Shown: positions 1-5,136 of the stretch, piece after piece
How the letters are laid out: each line of letters starts with the position of its first letter
How positions within the stretch are numbered: position 1 is the stretch's first letter
Source of the DNA: Bacilli bacterium
GTDB taxonomy: Bacteria > Bacillota_I > Bacilli_A > ML615J-28 > CAG-313
Assembly (NCBI GenBank): GCA_900752975.1
Contig: CAADXH010000002.1
Location: 1-5,868 of the forward strand
DNA length: 5,868 nt
Direction: 5' to 3'
Translations under genes and position numbers: made by a program
Notes under the pieces: generated by a model
Told to the model about the DNA's origin: nothing
The model's input: the letters and a program-made list of their open reading frames with translations, nothing else
The model's database searches: none

Positions 1-1237
1 ATTTTGGTATGCCATATTTCCTACTCCATATATTACACATTTAAATAGTGGGGCTTTTCCACCATTACATATAATATCATCACAAACTTTAACTAGGTTT
101 TTCGCTCCTTCTTCTGCTTTATTTAACCCTAATTTAATTTCAAACGCACACCAATCACCATCAGCAAGTTCATAACGGCATCAATTTCATTTCCCTTATA
201 ATCTTGGTAATGTAAAAGTTTTCCACCTATTGACTCAGCGTAAATTGATAAATCTCTTTCAACCATGCCTTCAAACATAAATCCCATTGTATTTAAATCT
301 TTCATCATTTTATGTGGTGTAAATCTTAACATAGCACACGCCATTGCAGGATCCGAAAAATGTCTTTTTTCCATTTGTTTTACTCTTAGAGATGATCTAA
401 TGCTTGGGGAAAATGGCTCCTGGTTGTTGAATAAAAATATTCTATTAAATGCATTTAAATATTTTACTAACGTATTTTTACTAATTGATTCAGTATCATT
501 TTCGATAATATCATTTAGTATTTTTTGATTAGATACAGTGGTAGATTCATTTCTTGCGAGTGATTTTAATATTAGTTTTGCCTTTTGCTCGTTGTAATCC
601 ACATCTTTATCTAATTTTCTTAAGTCAGTTTTAATAACATTTTCCATGTAGCTAGTTCATAACATTCTGACTCTTCTACATCAATATTTCCAGGCCATCC
701 ACCTCTTGTAATCAAATATGCTAATTTTTCAAGGGATACTTCCTCTAAAATTTTCGATTTAAATTTATAATTACATAAATCTCTAAGTGATATCTCACCA
801 CTTGAATCGCCTGATTCATATAATGACATTGTGTTCATTCTTATACTTTTAATTCTTCCTGTGCCACTATGTAATACTCCTTTTTCCTGTGGAGTTGATG
901 AACCAGTTAAAATTATTTGACCCTTTTTTGCACCCTTATCCACATATGCTCTAGTAGCATCCCAAAGACTAGGGACTTCTTGCCACTCGTCAATTAGTCG
1001 AGGTGTTTCACCATCTAATACCTTGTAAGGTTCGATTTCAGCAAGTAAGCGATTAGAAAAATTATTTCTTGGATCGCCGACCAAAAATTCACTATTTGCA
1101 TGATATGAAGATGTCCATGTTTTTCCACACCATTTAGGGCCCTCAATACAAATAGCTCCAAATATCTTAAGATATCTATCTATTAATGTATCGACTATCC
1201 TTTTTTTATATTTTATTTTATCAGCAACTTTATCCAT
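1..1237 (-). pseudogene. AAA_14/DUF4143-family ATPase, two frameshifts, 3' end outside the window
   Basis: Joining three minus-strand frames rebuilds one protein of the AAA_14 + DUF4143 type, ATP-binding proteins of unclear role that are common as scattered accessory genes. The first part (1237 to about 650) has Walker A GPKWCGKT at residues 33-40, Walker B-like PRLIDEWQ at 79-86 and sensor-like LTGSST at 110-115. After ELA (about residue 196) the frame shifts to SYMENVIKTDL, which continues the family pattern (SLARN, then the C-terminal domain ending in GNEIDAV). At about 169-173 a second shift leads to ELADGDWCAFEIKLG, and the frame then stays open to position 1, reading FKCVIYGVGNMAYQN at the edge. 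Each shift leads to an early stop, so no full protein would be made. DUF4143 is related to PD-(D/E)XK nucleases; the second shift separates NEID from FEIK, the two halves of that motif. The start at 1237 has a GGGAGT ribosome site at 1245-1250. Family assignment is firm; cellular role is unknown. Confidence 0.85.
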
Positions 1238-1267
1238 TTAATCAACTCCCATATTTAATCTACAATA

Positions 1268-1296
1268 ATTTTACCAAATTGACTGATATTTGTAAA
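1268..1296 (-). promoter_or_regulatory. Candidate sigma-A promoter of the ATPase pseudogene
   Basis: On the minus strand, TTTACA (1291-1296) is separated by exactly 17 nt from TAAAAT (1268-1273), about 30 nt before the start codon at 1237. The first 23-bp repeat unit begins at 1281, so its GACTGATATT core lies in the spacer and its tail covers the -35 box. A protein bound to the repeats would be expected to affect this promoter. No transcript evidence is available. Confidence 0.5.
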
Positions 1297-1359
1297 TAAA
1301 AGTGACCGATATTTTTAAATATTTTTGACCAATATTTTTACAAAAAGTTGACCACTATC
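1281..1359. repeat. 23-bp direct tandem repeat, three full units plus a partial fourth
   Basis: The core GAC(C/T)(G/A)ATATTT begins at 1281, 1304 and 1327, and a diverged copy (GACCACTATC) begins at 1350. The spacing is exactly 23 bp each time. The base before each copy is always T, giving TTGAC or GTGAC. The rest of each unit is an A/T-rich spacer. The array sits between the ATPase pseudogene and the metK-like remnant and overlaps the candidate ATPase promoter. Two readings fit: operator repeats for a regulator of the ATPase gene, or transposase-binding repeats from one end of an insertion element (IS21-family elements are known to have multiple terminal repeats). The sequence alone does not decide between them. 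Confidence 0.75.
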
Positions 1360-1365
1360 TTTTCC

Positions 1366-1563
1366 TCTTACCCTATCAAGTCTTCTAATTATTCAGTTAG
1401 CAAGTATAATTGAAAGAGGCATAAAACTATCTGCTTCTTTAATTGCTTAATCATATACAATCTCTTGATCTCCTGTGTTTTGTCCTTTCTTTGATACCAC
1501 ATTATTTATATCTGTACTTTACTTATGTATTCTTGATTCACATTCAATTAAAGTTTTATCGCT
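1366..1563 (-). pseudogene. Decayed metK (S-adenosylmethionine synthetase) internal fragment
   Basis: About 66 codons in one continuous minus-strand frame, interrupted by stops at 1519-1521 (TAA), 1447-1449 (TAA) and 1393-1395 (TGA). The translation reads SDKTLIECESRIHK, stop, STDINNVVSKKGQNTGDQEIVYD, shown here in pieces: STDINNVV, then TGDQEIVYD, stop, AIKEADSFMPLSIILAN, stop, IIRRLDRVR. Known MetK proteins have in the same order a QSxDIAQGV segment, GAGDQG(I/L)MFGYA, and MPLPIxLAHxLxRRLxEVR. The stops fall where MetK would have Gln, Tyr and a basic residue. No start, N-terminus, C-terminus or catalytic C-terminal half is present, so this is a fossil piece of a gene of about 400 codons. It ends within about 10 bp of the 23-bp repeat array. 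Identification rests on motif memory, not on an alignment. Confidence 0.6.
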
Positions 1564-1570
1564 ACCTAGT

Positions 1571-1591
1571 AAAAAAGAGAGACTCCTTTTT
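1571..1591 (-). terminator. Terminator-like short hairpin
   Basis: On the minus strand AAAAAGGAG pairs with CTCTTTTTT (one G-U pair) around a TCT loop, and the right arm itself is a run of six T. It lies 20 nt beyond the stronger hairpin at 1611-1640 and just before the metK-like remnant. It could be a backup terminator for the coat-protein gene. The stem is mostly A-T, so strength is doubtful. Confidence 0.4.
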
Positions 1592-1610
1592 AAAATGTCT
1601 AAAAAATTAT

Positions 1611-1640
1611 AAAAAGTAGACACTATTTAGTAGTGCCTAC
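1611..1640 (-). terminator. Rho-independent terminator of the CotD-like gene
   Basis: Nine nucleotides after the stop at 1650, minus-strand GTAGGCACTA pairs over ten positions (one G-U) with TAGTGTCTAC around a CTAAA loop, followed at once by TTTTTAT. This is a classical intrinsic terminator shape. Confidence 0.85.
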
Positions 1641-1649
1641 AATTTTAGA

Positions 1650-1976
1650 TTATAGAGTTGGTGGTACAGTATTATTAGGTTCATTTACATGTACTTCACT
1701 ACATGTATAATTAGGAATGAACTCATTTTGAATAATGTGATGATGTACTACTTCAGTATGATAATTATGAATATAAGGTTGTTTAGTAATATGATATTGG
1801 TCAATTACTTGTTTAGAACATGTAACGATAGGTGGGCATTCCTTATAGATTGTAGGGCATTTTGGACGGTTACAACCACAATCTTGTTTAGTTTCTTCAC
1901 CTTTATCACAGCATTTAAATTGGTTGTTCATATCAGGTTGATTTGGAAAAACATTAGGGTTAAAAAATCTTGGCAT
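1650..1976 (-). CDS. Small Cys/His-rich CotD-like spore coat protein
   Basis: A 108-residue protein resembling the CotD family of inner spore coat proteins. Eight cysteines are visible (22, 23, 33, 35, 40, 47, 53, 92), including CC, CGC and CPPIVTC. The central part PYIHNYHTEVVHHHIIQNE (67-85) followed by IPNYT matches the CotD pattern of a Pro-x-Ile-His-x-x-His-Thr stretch, then spaced histidines and a Pro-x-x-T turn. The first 20 residues are rich in Asn, Pro and Phe. There is no signal peptide or membrane segment. Such proteins are deposited on the forespore and may be cross-linked. The start at 1976 is fixed by a perfect AGGAGGTGA ribosome site at 1981-1989. The gene is monocistronic, diverging from clpP, with its own terminator. 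I found no clear sigma-E/sigma-K promoter, so sporulation control is inferred only from the family. A general Cys-rich protein without a spore role remains possible. Confidence 0.6.
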   Translation of the reverse strand: MPRFFNPNVFPNQPDMNNQFKCCDKGEETKQDCGCNRPKCPTIYKECPPIVTCSKQVIDQYHITKQPYIHNYHTEVVHHHIIQNEFIPNYTCSEVHVNEPNNTVPPTL

Positions 1977-1980
1977 TTTT

Positions 1981-2003
1981 TCACCTCCTCTAGTGACATT
2001 ATA
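1981..2003 (-). promoter_or_regulatory. Ribosome site and possible -10 box of the CotD-like gene
   Basis: Minus-strand AGGAGGTGA (1981-1989) is a near-perfect ribosome binding site. TATAAT (1998-2003) just upstream could be a -10 box, but the position 17 nt further up reads CAAACA, a poor -35, and overlaps the palindrome at 2024-2039. No CATA-type -10 of a sporulation sigma factor was found. The ribosome site is firm; the promoter is tentative. Confidence 0.4.
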
Positions 2004-2023
2004 TTAAATAAAATTATTTTTGT

Positions 2024-2039
2024 TTGTGTTTTTACACAA
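2024..2039. promoter_or_regulatory. Perfect palindrome between the divergent cotD-like and clpP genes
   Basis: TTGTGT and ACACAA are perfect inverted copies around TTTT. The site lies about 35 bp upstream of the clpP -10 box and covers the -35 position of the CotD-like gene, so it may be an operator for either. It resembles half-sites of Rex (TTGTG/CACAA), but the space between half-sites is 6 bp rather than the usual 8. The bound factor is unknown. Confidence 0.35.
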
Positions 2040-2070
2040 CTATAAAATGACATTTTTTTTATTTTCTATT

Positions 2071-2092
2071 TGTTATAATAGATGTAAGGAGG
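2071..2092 (+). promoter_or_regulatory. clpP extended -10 promoter and ribosome site
   Basis: TATAAT at 2074-2079 is preceded by TG at 2071-2072, an extended -10 that can work with a weak -35 (none good is seen 16-18 nt upstream). AAGGAGG at 2086-2092 is 7 nt before the ATG. A transcript starting about 7 nt after the -10 box would begin almost at the ribosome site, so the leader would be very short. No CtsR tandem heptads and no CIRCE repeat are seen. Confidence 0.65.
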
Positions 2093-2099
2093 AAATATT

Positions 2100-2693
2100 A
2101 TGTATTTAACACCAGTTGTAATTGAACAAACATCAAGAGGAGAAAGAAGTTATGATATATATTCTAGACTTTTAGAAGATCGAATTATTCTTGTATTTGG
2201 TGAAGTAACTGATGCTTTAAGCGCTAGTGTTATTGCCCAAATTTTGTATTTAACTAGTAAAGATAAAGACAAGGATATATATCTATACATTAATTCACCT
2301 GGCGGATCCGTCAGTGCAGGTCTTGCTATATATGATACTATTAACTATATTCCAAGCCCTGTAATGACAATTGGTATGGGGATGTGCGCTAGTATGGGAG
2401 CATTCTTACTTTCATCAGGTACTAAAGGTAAAAGATTTGCCCTACCTAACACTAAAATAATGATCCATCAACCAGCAGGTGGAGCTAAAGGACAAGCAAC
2501 CGACATCATGATTGTGGCTGAAGAAATTTTAAAAACGAAGAAAAAACTTAATGAGATTTTGTCTAAAAACACAAATCAACCATTAAGTAAAATTATTAAA
2601 GATGCGGAAAGAGATTATTATATGAGTGCAGAAGAAGCTAAGACTTATGGACTTATTGATAATGTTATCAGCAATCTACATGATAAAATATAA
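2100..2693 (+). CDS. clpP: ATP-dependent Clp protease proteolytic subunit ClpP
   Basis: A complete 197-residue ClpP, the usual length. ClpP forms a two-ring 14-subunit serine protease chamber in the cytoplasm and degrades proteins fed by ClpX or ClpC-type unfoldases, taking part in quality control, stress response and development. The catalytic triad is intact: Ser98 in GMCASMGAFLL, His123 in MIHQP and Asp172 in ERDYYMSAEEA, the same numbering as the Bacillus subtilis enzyme. The oxyanion-loop motif INSPGGSVSAG (64-74) and the C-terminal AKTYGLIDNV are also typical. The N-terminus (PVVIEQTSRGERSYDIYSRL) fits the mature axial loop with little or no propeptide. The start at 2100 is fixed by AAGGAGG at 2086-2092. 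The gene stands alone, with no Clp ATPase beside it. Cys96 next to the active serine is often Ala in other ClpPs but does not suggest loss of function. Confidence 0.97.
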   Translation: MYLTPVVIEQTSRGERSYDIYSRLLEDRIILVFGEVTDALSASVIAQILYLTSKDKDKDIYLYINSPGGSVSAGLAIYDTINYIPSPVMTIGMGMCASMGAFLLSSGTKGKRFALPNTKIMIHQPAGGAKGQATDIMIVAEEILKTKKKLNEILSKNTNQPLSKIIKDAERDYYMSAEEAKTYGLIDNVISNLHDKI

Positions 2694-2719
2694 TTCTTTC
2701 ACTTCTCTTTTATTAATAA

Positions 2720-2820
2720 GATAATTGTAAAAATAAGAAACATTAATAAAAAGGACATTATTTATTAGTATTATTTGAATTTGGCAATCAACATAAATAT
2801 TAATTATTTCTACAATTATC
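2720..2820. repeat. Inverted repeat pair in the clpP/rluD-like convergent gap
   Basis: GATAATTGTAAAAAT (2720-2734) and ATTTCTACAATTATC (2806-2820) are inverted copies with one mismatch in 15 bp. The 71 bp between them are A/T-rich, with an inner weak hairpin (TAATAAA/TTTATTA) near 2744-2767. The block fills most of the gap between two convergent genes. It could be a small non-coding mobile element (MITE-like) or a weak bidirectional terminator. No GC-rich terminator stem exists in this gap, and no convincing target duplication was seen. Confidence 0.45.
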
Positions 2821-2839
2821 ATTATATAAGACACAAAAG

Positions 2840-3685
2840 TTATTCAAACCATGATGGATATGAAATAAATTTTTTAACTTCTTTCGTTATTGGATGTATA
2901 AACTTGACACTATAACTATGTAAATGAAGGATTGTCTTATCATTATTATTTTCAGTTTCATATAGGGCATCGCCAATAATTGGGTGACCTAGTGATAAAA
3001 AATGTAATCGTAGTTGATGTGTTTTACCAGTACAAAGGGTAGCATCAACAAAAGTTCTACCATTTTCCCTTCTTATGACTTTATAGATAGTTTTGCTATT
3101 TATAAAGTCTTTTGTTGTTTTTCTTTTAATAATACTGGTTTCATCTCTTTCTATTCCTAGTTCTATTATGCCTGCATCTTGTTCAAGAGTTCCATTTACT
3201 TCTATTATATAATGTTTTTCTATATCAGTGTTTTGCATTAGCGTTAACATATAACTGTTTTTCGCAAGAATAATAATACCTGATGTTGGGGCATCAAGCC
3301 TACCAACAAAATGAATATTAGCCTCTATTCCTTTTTGTTTGTAATAAGACATTACAAAATTAGCAAGTGAATGATCATAATGTTTACGTGTCGGAATGCA
3401 AGCCAAATTATTAGGTTTGTTAAGCACTAAAAGGTATGAATCCTCATATACGATGTTTAATGGTCCCTTTACTGATTTTATGTTCTCACCTTGAGTTGAT
3501 GAAGGAAAAACTACTTCTAAAGTATCTCCAACCATCATTTGATATATTGTGCTAACAGTTTGATCATTTACTAGAATTTGACCATTCTTAGTCTTAAGAC
3601 TACTTATAACATTACTTGGAATATTTACTTTTACCAAAAAATCTTTCACAGATATATTTTCATTAATTTGATACCGAAAAATCAT
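2840..3685 (-). CDS. RluA/RluD-family RNA pseudouridine synthase (YjbO-like)
   Basis: A 281-residue enzyme of the RluA family, which converts selected uridines in rRNA or tRNA to pseudouridine. Residues 1-60 look like an S4 RNA-binding domain (DFLVKVNIP, then GQILVNDQTV and VGDTLEVVFP). The catalytic domain follows: IVYEDSYLLVLNKP (78-91), the active-site motif VGRLDAPTSG (127-136) with catalytic Asp131, and the C-terminal GKTHQLRLHFLSLGHPIIGD typical of the family. In most relatives the residues after RLD are RDTSG or similar; here they are APTSG, with the key Asp kept. The start lies 3 nt after the stop of the RelQ-like gene, and no strong separate ribosome site is seen, so translation is probably coupled. 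In Bacillus the related yjbO sits at the end of the yjbM-ppnK-yjbO cluster, which supports a YjbO-like identity. The exact target uridine cannot be told. Confidence 0.9.
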   Translation of the reverse strand: MIFRYQINENISVKDFLVKVNIPSNVISSLKTKNGQILVNDQTVSTIYQMMVGDTLEVVFPSSTQGENIKSVKGPLNIVYEDSYLLVLNKPNNLACIPTRKHYDHSLANFVMSYYKQKGIEANIHFVGRLDAPTSGIIILAKNSYMLTLMQNTDIEKHYIIEVNGTLEQDAGIIELGIERDETSIIKRKTTKDFINSKTIYKVIRRENGRTFVDATLCTGKTHQLRLHFLSLGHPIIGDALYETENNNDKTILHLHSYSVKFIHPITKEVKKFISYPSWFE

Positions 3686-3688
3686 ATA

Positions 3689-4375
3689 TTACCATCTTTT
3701 CATTGTATTCACTGACACTTCTTTTTCTAATGGATCACTTGATTTATTAGTGGTTTTATTTTTATTATCATATTCCGTAATTAGTTTATGGATCATTGAC
3801 ATTTCACCATCAAGAGTGGCTCCCGCTAAAGAAGCAAGGTATAATCTTTCTTTTAATTCATCAGGTATTTGTTTACTATATTTATATTTTAGTGAATGTT
3901 CAATACTTGCCCAAAAGTGCATTGCATGTGTCCTAATTTGAAATTCAAGTTTTACTTTTATTTGTCCTTTAATTGTTTCAACAAAATATTCTGATAAAAT
4001 ATGTAAAGAACGATAACCACTAGGTTTAGGATTTTTGATATAATCTCTAATTTCCAAAACATTAATATCTTTTCGAGATTTAATTAAATCACAAATTGCA
4101 TATACATCTTCAATATATTTACATGTAATTCTTACACCACCAATGTCATATAATTCTTCATCAATGCGCTCAAAAGGAACTCCCATTCTGTTTGCTTTAT
4201 CTAAAATGCTATCAACTGATTTTACACGTCCAGATACAATTTCAATGGGGCTATATTCTCCTTCTAATTGATATTGTTTTTTTATTCCTTCAAACTTTAA
4301 GATAAACCCTTCTACCGCAAGTTCATAAGGTTGTAGAAATTTCTTCCAGTCAAAATTTTTAATATTATTTATCAT
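3689..4375 (-). CDS. relQ: Small alarmone synthetase, RelQ/YjbM type ((p)ppGpp synthetase)
   Basis: A 228-residue single-domain (p)ppGpp synthetase. It transfers pyrophosphate from ATP to GTP or GDP, making the stringent-response alarmone in the cytoplasm. Only the synthetase domain is present; there is no HD hydrolase domain or TGS/ACT region as in full-length Rel. Motifs follow the RelQ pattern: FLQPYELAVE at the N-terminus, SPIEIVSGRVKSVDSILDKA (42-61), YDIGGVRITC (76-85) with the metal-binding Asp77, RDYIKNPKPSGYRSLH (110-125), LEFQIRTHAMHFWASIEHSL (143-162) with catalytic Glu144, and YKYS. Asp77 and Glu144 are each five residues later than Asp72 and Glu139 in Bacillus RelQ. The C-terminal tail (from about 200) is charged and probably flexible. 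A GGGGGAAG ribosome site precedes the start at 4375, behind a consensus promoter. It is the first gene of an operon with the pseudouridine synthase. RelQ enzymes are usually tetrameric and allosterically regulated. Confidence 0.93.
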   Translation of the reverse strand: MINNIKNFDWKKFLQPYELAVEGFILKFEGIKKQYQLEGEYSPIEIVSGRVKSVDSILDKANRMGVPFERIDEELYDIGGVRITCKYIEDVYAICDLIKSRKDINVLEIRDYIKNPKPSGYRSLHILSEYFVETIKGQIKVKLEFQIRTHAMHFWASIEHSLKYKYSKQIPDELKERLYLASLAGATLDGEMSMIHKLITEYDNKNKTTNKSSDPLEKEVSVNTMKRW

Positions 4376-4404
4376 TTTATATCTTCCCCCGTTCTTGTAT
4401 TCTA

Positions 4405-4433
4405 ATTATACTAAAAGTTTAAATTTTTGTCAA
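4405..4433 (-). promoter_or_regulatory. Consensus sigma-A promoter of the relQ operon
   Basis: Minus strand: TTGACA (4428-4433), exactly 17 nt, then TATAAT (4405-4410). Both boxes match the consensus perfectly, about 30 nt before the relQ start codon. This predicts strong housekeeping transcription of relQ and the pseudouridine synthase. Confidence 0.9.
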
Positions 4434-4486
4434 CCACATTATTCCACTAGACGTTTTGAATTTAATTTTATTTTTTTCCAGTAATT

Positions 4487-4512
4487 AAGCAAGCATTAAT
4501 GTTGCTTTTTTA
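4487..4512 (+). terminator. Terminator-like hairpin in the relQ/CYTH divergent region
   Basis: AAGCAA (4487-4492) pairs with TTGCTT (4502-4507), with C-G and A-T pairs further in around a TTAA loop and one bulged G, followed by a T run to 4512. Only the plus strand has the T tract. No plus-strand gene precedes it, and its right arm coincides with the possible -35 of the CYTH gene. It may end a short untranslated RNA or be a relic. Confidence 0.5.
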
Positions 4513-4529
4513 ATATTTTTAGATATAAT
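4502..4529 (+). promoter_or_regulatory. Candidate promoter of the CYTH gene
   Basis: TATAAT at 4524-4529 is a perfect -10. TTGCTT at 4502-4507, 16 nt upstream, is a partial -35 and is also the right arm of the hairpin at 4487-4507. An A-rich ribosome site (AAAAAGGTGAT, 4554-4564) precedes the ATG at 4570. Confidence 0.55.
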
Positions 4530-4569
4530 ACTAATATGTTTAAAAATTAGTCTAAAAAGGTGATAATTT

Positions 4570-5136
4570 ATGAAAGATTGTAACGTTGAATTCAAAACAT
4601 TACTAACCAAAACTGAATATATGCGTTTATGTAAAAAGTTTAGTGATAAACCAAGTAACCTTCAAATTAATTACTATTTTGATACACCAAGGTTTACTCT
4701 TAAAGCATCAGACATAGGATTACGTGTAAGAAAAAGAGACAAATATGAAATTAACTTGAAGCGCAAAAAAGGTTATCAACTTCAAGAAATTGATGAAGAA
4801 ATCGATGAGGATACCTTTAATAAATTTGTTAAAGATGGAATAATTCCATCTGAGAAAATCGAAAATGAACTTTCCGAAATTATTAAAGGTCAAACCATAA
4901 CTAATTATATGTCACTATCAACATTTAGAATCACTTTTCCATATAAATGTGGTAAAATATCAGTGGATAAATGTGACTACGTGGATACTACCGATTATGA
5001 ATTGATTTTTGAAGGTAACAATTATGATGAAAGCAAACGTGCTTTTATTGAATTTGCTAAAGAAAATGGTATTACTTATAAAAAGAGTCAACCAAAAATT
5101 AAACGTGCATATGATGCATTAAAAAGAATAATATAA
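4570..5136 (+). CDS. CYTH-domain (triphosphate tunnel) protein, YjbK-like
   Basis: A 188-residue protein spanning one CYTH domain, the eight-stranded tunnel fold that binds triphosphates (inorganic triphosphate, thiamine triphosphate, adenylate cyclase class IV). Family landmarks are NVEFKTLLTK at 5-14, INYYFDTPRFTLK (33-45), GLRVRKRDKYEINLK (50-64) with Arg52, Arg54 and Lys64, LQEIDEEI (71-78), STFRITF with Arg120, VDKCDYVD (132-139) and DYELIFE (142-148). Length and domain order match Bacillus YjbK, and it neighbours a RelQ gene as yjbK does, though here the two diverge. Two acidic positions differ from the usual pattern: the ExExK motif is NxExK (Asn5, Glu7, Lys9), and the late ExE strand motif has Ile146 in the middle. 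Either may change metal binding. The protein is cytoplasmic with no signal peptide. The substrate is unknown; inorganic triphosphatase is the most likely activity by family, if it is active. Confidence 0.88.
   Translation: MKDCNVEFKTLLTKTEYMRLCKKFSDKPSNLQINYYFDTPRFTLKASDIGLRVRKRDKYEINLKRKKGYQLQEIDEEIDEDTFNKFVKDGIIPSEKIENELSEIIKGQTITNYMSLSTFRITFPYKCGKISVDKCDYVDTTDYELIFEGNNYDESKRAFIEFAKENGITYKKSQPKIKRAYDALKRII

Noticed and set aside
265..528. Plus-strand open frame of 87 codons opposite the ATPase
   Set aside because: It lies antisense to conserved DUF4143 sequence, has no ribosome site and its translation matches nothing recognisable.
1281..1359. CRISPR array
   Set aside because: The period is only 23 bp in total, the A/T-rich parts between cores resemble each other, and there are no spacers or cas genes.
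1393..1395. TGA read as tryptophan (Mollicutes-type code)
   Set aside because: The intact genes use TGG for Trp and contain no in-frame TGA; this TGA is in a decayed frame that also has two TAA stops.
1366..1563. Transposase remnant
   Set aside because: Considered first because of the neighbouring repeats, but the order TGDQ, MPLSIILAN, RRLDRVR fits MetK much better and no DDE or HTH motif is visible.
2024..2039. Rex operator
   Set aside because: The half-sites are right (TTGTG/CACAA) but 6 bp apart instead of 8, so it is listed only as an unknown palindrome.
1689..2045. Plus-strand open frame of 118 codons opposite the CotD-like gene
   Set aside because: No ribosome site. It overlaps a minus-strand gene with perfect ribosome site and terminator, and the hydrophobic translation is a by-product of the AT-rich complement.
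1980..2100. CtsR or CIRCE (HrcA) operator upstream of clpP
   Set aside because: No tandem GGTCAAA heptads and no TTAGCACTC/GAGTGCTAA arms were found.
3750..3941. Plus-strand open frame of 63 codons inside relQ
   Set aside because: Fully antisense to conserved RelQ motifs and lacks start signals.
4376..4569. Riboswitch or T-box leader
   Set aside because: The relQ promoter is about 30 nt from the start codon, too close for a structured leader, and the hairpin at 4487 has no aptamer-like sequence around it.
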